From assembly GCA_030838305.1 (NCBI GenBank), contig JAUTWY010000614.1, forward strand, positions 1-9,458: a stretch of 9,458 bases of DNA. The letters run 5' to 3'. The translations under genes and the position numbers were made by a program. Shown one piece after another: positions 7,601 to 9,458 of the stretch. The notes below the pieces were generated by a model. The model was not told the DNA's origin and searched no databases. It saw only the letters and a program-made list of their open reading frames with translations. Each line of letters opens with the position of its first letter. Within the stretch, counting starts at the first letter, position 1. The DNA comes from Acidobacteriaceae bacterium (lineage in GTDB: Bacteria > Acidobacteriota > Terriglobia > Terriglobales > Acidobacteriaceae).

Positions 7601-8730
7601 ATGACGGCCGTCTCGAAGCTCTTTTTCGCAGCGGGGGTGAGGTGTTGCGGGGGTGCGAGCCATTGATCGAACTCGGCATCGCCGGTGAAGCCGCCTCCAA
7701 AGATCTTGCCATCCAGGTTGGAAAGCTTGATTTGCTGTTGGTTGATGGAGTAGTCGGCGTTCAGGGACGCCTTTGAGAATGTTATCTCATTGTCCTGCCA
7801 GGCGAGGTCGCGCAGGGTGAGCAGACCCTGGGCGGCAAACTGATCGAGAGACCAGTCGCCACTGCCTTTGACTTCGAGCAGCCCGGAGCGAAGATCGTGG
7901 CGCCGCGCGATCGATGCGGCTTCGGTGAGATCGAGCTGTCCATCGTAGGAAGCCTGGAGATGCGGATGGCCGAAGTCTGTGATTTGAGCGCTGCCGGACA
8001 AGTGCGAATGGCCGGAGGTCCATTTTAAAGATGTAACTGCGGCGGAGTTGGTTCCAAGACTGAAATCGATGGCCGTCATCCAGGCAAAAGGCCGGTAGTT
8101 CAGCAGCTTGGTATCGACGAAGCCAAGCAGCAGGCGGCCATTGTAGCGGCGGTGTAGGAAGGAATAGTCCATCTGCAGCGAGGTGTCGCGGGCGGCGAAA
8201 TCGAGAGGAATCGTCTGATCGTCCCAGAGGATATGGCCACGACGGATTTCGAAATGGTCGATAGAGAGCGCAAAGAGTTGCTCGACTGGCGTCGAGCCGG
8301 CAGAGGCTCCGCTTTTTCGCGCCGGAAAATTGCTGCTGCCATCGGGGTAGAAGACGACGTGGACGAGGGGCTGCTCCAGCACGACTTCGTTAAATGCCAA
8401 CTCCGAGCGAAGCAGGGACCTGATCTTCAGGCGAGCAACAATGTGGTCTACGTGGGCAAGAGGAACGTCGGTAGCGGACTCGCGCCCATGAACGGTGATG
8501 CCACGCACTTCGGCTTGCAGGTGAAATGGAATGGTGTGGATGCTGGCGATTTCCGTGCGGCCTCCGGTGATGCGCTCGATTTCGGCAACCAGGCGGCGGC
8601 GTACCAGCGACTGGAAGGAATCGGTATTGATATAGATGAGGAAACTGAGAACAACGAGGAATCCGGTAGCGGCCAGGAGTAGCAGGTACTTCCGCCTGCT
8701 GCGGGCGATCTTGGGGGGAGAATTGATCAC
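4627..8730 (-). CDS. TamB-like inner-membrane-anchored periplasmic protein (AsmA-like superfamily)
   Basis: This is a large translocation-and-assembly-module TamB homologue of 1367 residues. Relatives are anchored in the inner membrane, span the periplasm as a long beta-structured groove, and act in outer-membrane protein assembly or phospholipid transport. Seen: basic residues at 10-14, then one hydrophobic anchor at about 15-34; an AsmA/TamB-like N-terminus to about 135; then over 800 residues of short amphipathic beta-strand pattern. A Pro/Ala/Lys-rich linker lies at about 358-396. The C-terminal TamB domain (DUF490 type) runs from about 1030 to the end, with SEPPLPKSDIIALLALGR at 1224-1241 and a strand-rich end finishing RIRRRKK. 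No cysteine occurs anywhere. The GTG start at 8730 overlaps the upstream surA-like stop (GTGA), arguing for translational coupling. E. coli TamB is about 1260 residues, so this is intact. Whether it moves lipids or assists protein assembly cannot be told from sequence. Confidence 0.9.
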   Translation of the reverse strand: MINSPPKIARSRRKYLLLLAATGFLVVLSFLIYINTDSFQSLVRRRLVAEIERITGGRTEIASIHTIPFHLQAEVRGITVHGRESATDVPLAHVDHIVARLKIRSLLRSELAFNEVVLEQPLVHVVFYPDGSSNFPARKSGASAGSTPVEQLFALSIDHFEIRRGHILWDDQTIPLDFAARDTSLQMDYSFLHRRYNGRLLLGFVDTKLLNYRPFAWMTAIDFSLGTNSAAVTSLKWTSGHSHLSGSAQITDFGHPHLQASYDGQLDLTEAASIARRHDLRSGLLEVKGSGDWSLDQFAAQGLLTLRDLAWQDNEITFSKASLNADYSINQQQIKLSNLDGKIFGGGFTGDAEFDQWLAPPQHLTPAAKKSFETAVISAARPLNKSGQRAAKPKAMSIQNAFVVLHLHDLSAEDLAAAVNSPTHPIPRFRVAAAASGTLETRWKGTPRDAEVKFALDLVPPAYHSPAQTPLTAHATGVYHVASDSLDLPQFTLTLPHSHVQASGTLSSTSSVRLSATTSSLVDWLPLIAAVRGPALLPVVLNGNATFNGSMTGALSSPQLSGVLLVDDFDVNLPATSKTQPLQSHWDSLSTSIQVSFRAVALRNAILRRDATSVDFDASASLDHGHLTGDSTFNLRANVRNAEIADLQAFAGYHYPITGKVDLSMQLAGTPANPHGDGQVHLTDGIAFGQTVQQFDSAFHMARGEIAFSNLHLLHDDSVVTGSAAYNPSSRAFHLDLVGNNFDLAQVPRIYSGQVSVEGRADFILKGSGTPDAPSINADVHVRNLTLDHELAGELDLQAITQGDQLHVTGNSHLQQGSLLLSGNVELRDGYPATLSLKMDQLDLDPLWRRYSRGQTTGHSAVAGSLELRGPLRQPHLWALDGTLTALSLDVEHVRVHNEDPIRFSLSQQLVNVQQLHLVGEGTDLTAHGSMQLSGARALDFTADGHLDLKLLSGFNSDFTSAGAIAMKVTVGGTLDEPLPQGSFQVTNGSISYAGLPSGLSELNGSLLFTRDHVHIETLTARTGGGTLDLKGDATYVSRQLNFNLTATGKDVRLRYPPGVSSTADAEMHWVGSRSASTLSGDISINKIAVTPGFDFSAYLERSRQFSTVTAANSPLYNIKLDMHVQTAPELQMRTAIARLSGDADLHLRGSVARPAVLGRVDILEGQATFHGTRFTLERGDITFANPVAIEPQLNLQASTHVRNYDLNITVTGTPDRLSLNYRSEPPLPKSDIIALLALGRTNEESAQLQEQSGQSAFSDQATALILSQALNSTVSSRLQRLFGASNIKIDPQGLTTETNPTARGPQVTIEQEFANNISLTYSTNVSQSSQQIIQGEYYVNRNVSIVGIRDQNGVVSFDLRIRRRKK

Positions 8731-9458
8731 TGAGATTGCATACCCGCATCGCTGGGAGAGACCGTAAGGCCAGGGACATGCACCTGCCCCTCGGAGCGCA
8801 GGCTTTGCAGCCAGGAGACGAGCAACTCGCTTACTCTTTCTTCGGTAAGCAGTTCGCGGATCTTGCCTGAGACTTGAGCGAGAGGAACTTCGGAGGCTCC
8901 CGCCTGTTTCAATTTCGGAACAAACTGCTCCCGGTAATACGCCTCGATGGATTTGGAATCGATCTGTACGGTGGGACGAAGGCGGGCGTCGACCAAACGC
9001 ATCACGTCAATCTGCTGCCGAACGTGAGTCACAAGATCTTTTTCTGAGAGGTGGTACTGAGCGAGAAGAGCCTGCCAGGCCTCATCGGAGGTAACGTCGG
9101 GATATTGTTTACGGGCATCGGCTACGCGGGCCGCAACTTCGACATCGGTGGCGTGGGGAAAGCCGGCGGACTTCATCTGCTCGCGAAGAAGCTCCTGGTC
9201 AATCAGGCGGTCGAGCACGGCGCGGCGGTCATCGTCAGTGAATTGAGCGAGCTTGCGGTTGGTAAGGAGAGCTTCGTAGCAGAGAGCTTCGTCCCAGTCC
9301 GACTGCAAAATGACATTGCCATTCACGGTGGCGACAATTCGATCAATCACTTCGGCGGATGCCAGGTTCGGAGCGAGGAAGGAAGTAGCGAGCAGTAACG
9401 CAAATGCCGCCATGGTGATGGTCGCGCGAGCATGAAGTCTGTTTATCAAAATGGCTGA
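8727..9458 (-). CDS. SurA-like periplasmic chaperone without parvulin domain (5' end at window edge)
   Basis: This resembles the N-terminal chaperone domain of SurA, which escorts outer-membrane proteins through the periplasm. The frame is open to the window end. A TTG at 9449 could start it (240 residues), but a start just outside is equally likely. Numbering from that TTG, 1-32 is a signal peptide: basic residues at 4 and 8, a hydrophobic core at 13-25, and ASA before the cleavage point at 32/33. DRIVATVNGNVILQSDWD (36-53) is the SurA N-domain hallmark, followed by helices with RLIDQELLREQM (81-92). The end, KIRELLTEERVSELLVSWLQSLR (196-218), resembles SurA's C-terminal helix. The PPIase domains that normally sit between these parts are absent, so it should be chaperone only. 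The ATG at 9413 would remove the basic n-region and is unlikely. Its stop overlaps the tamB-like start by 4 nt, suggesting joint work in envelope assembly. Confidence 0.85.
   Translation of the reverse strand, partial: SAILINRLHARATITMAAFALLLATSFLAPNLASAEVIDRIVATVNGNVILQSDWDEALCYEALLTNRKLAQFTDDDRRAVLDRLIDQELLREQMKSAGFPHATDVEVAARVADARKQYPDVTSDEAWQALLAQYHLSEKDLVTHVRQQIDVMRLVDARLRPTVQIDSKSIEAYYREQFVPKLKQAGASEVPLAQVSGKIRELLTEERVSELLVSWLQSLRSEGQVHVPGLTVSPSDAGMQSQ

Noticed and set aside
1..9458. A new defence, mobile or biosynthetic system
   Set aside because: All six genes belong to well-known housekeeping or envelope families with intact motifs. There is no recombinase, toxin, nuclease or CRISPR-like repeat array.

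Overview
The window reads as an ordinary chromosomal segment of a moderately GC-rich Gram-negative bacterium. Two things point to the Acidobacteria (Terriglobia/Koribacter-like): the protein flavour of the Nuo subunits, and a SurA-like gene overlapping a TamB-like gene. This placement is inference from recalled family resemblance, not from a search. An outer membrane is strongly implied by the SurA/TamB pair.

Left part, + strand (1-3679): the 3' end of a respiratory complex I operon, in the order nuoL (5' end outside the window), nuoM, nuoN. nuoL and nuoM overlap by 4 nt (ATGA). nuoM and nuoN either overlap by 4 nt (GTGA) or are separated by 14 nt, depending on the nuoN start. The three products are the antiporter-like membrane subunits that carry the proton channels, and the expected charged channel residues (Glu and Lys) are present in NuoM and NuoN. 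nuoN is the last gene before a convergent junction.

Junction (about 3661-3800): the nuoN and pcm 3' ends face each other across 118 nt. The space holds a 10-bp stem-loop directly after the nuoN stop, a second GC-rich hairpin with a 9-bp tandem repeat, and an exact 12-bp inverted repeat that encloses both.

Right part, - strand (9458 down to 3798): a surA-like gene (signal peptide, SurA N-terminal chaperone domain, no parvulin domain; 5' end at the window edge) overlaps by 4 nt (GTGA) a 1367-residue TamB-like gene. After a 193-nt gap comes pcm, a protein-L-isoaspartate O-methyltransferase. SurA-like and TamB-like proteins would work together in envelope biogenesis. Pcm repairs aged proteins and may be only loosely linked to them. 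The gap between tamB and pcm carries a compact array of three hairpins, two of which are diverged copies of the same unit with a paired base change. This is the most noteworthy non-coding signal in the window. A further hairpin lies just 5' of pcm.

Every gap is shorter than 200 nt. I saw no tRNA, rRNA, CRISPR array, insertion sequence or phage gene, and no convincing novel multi-gene system.
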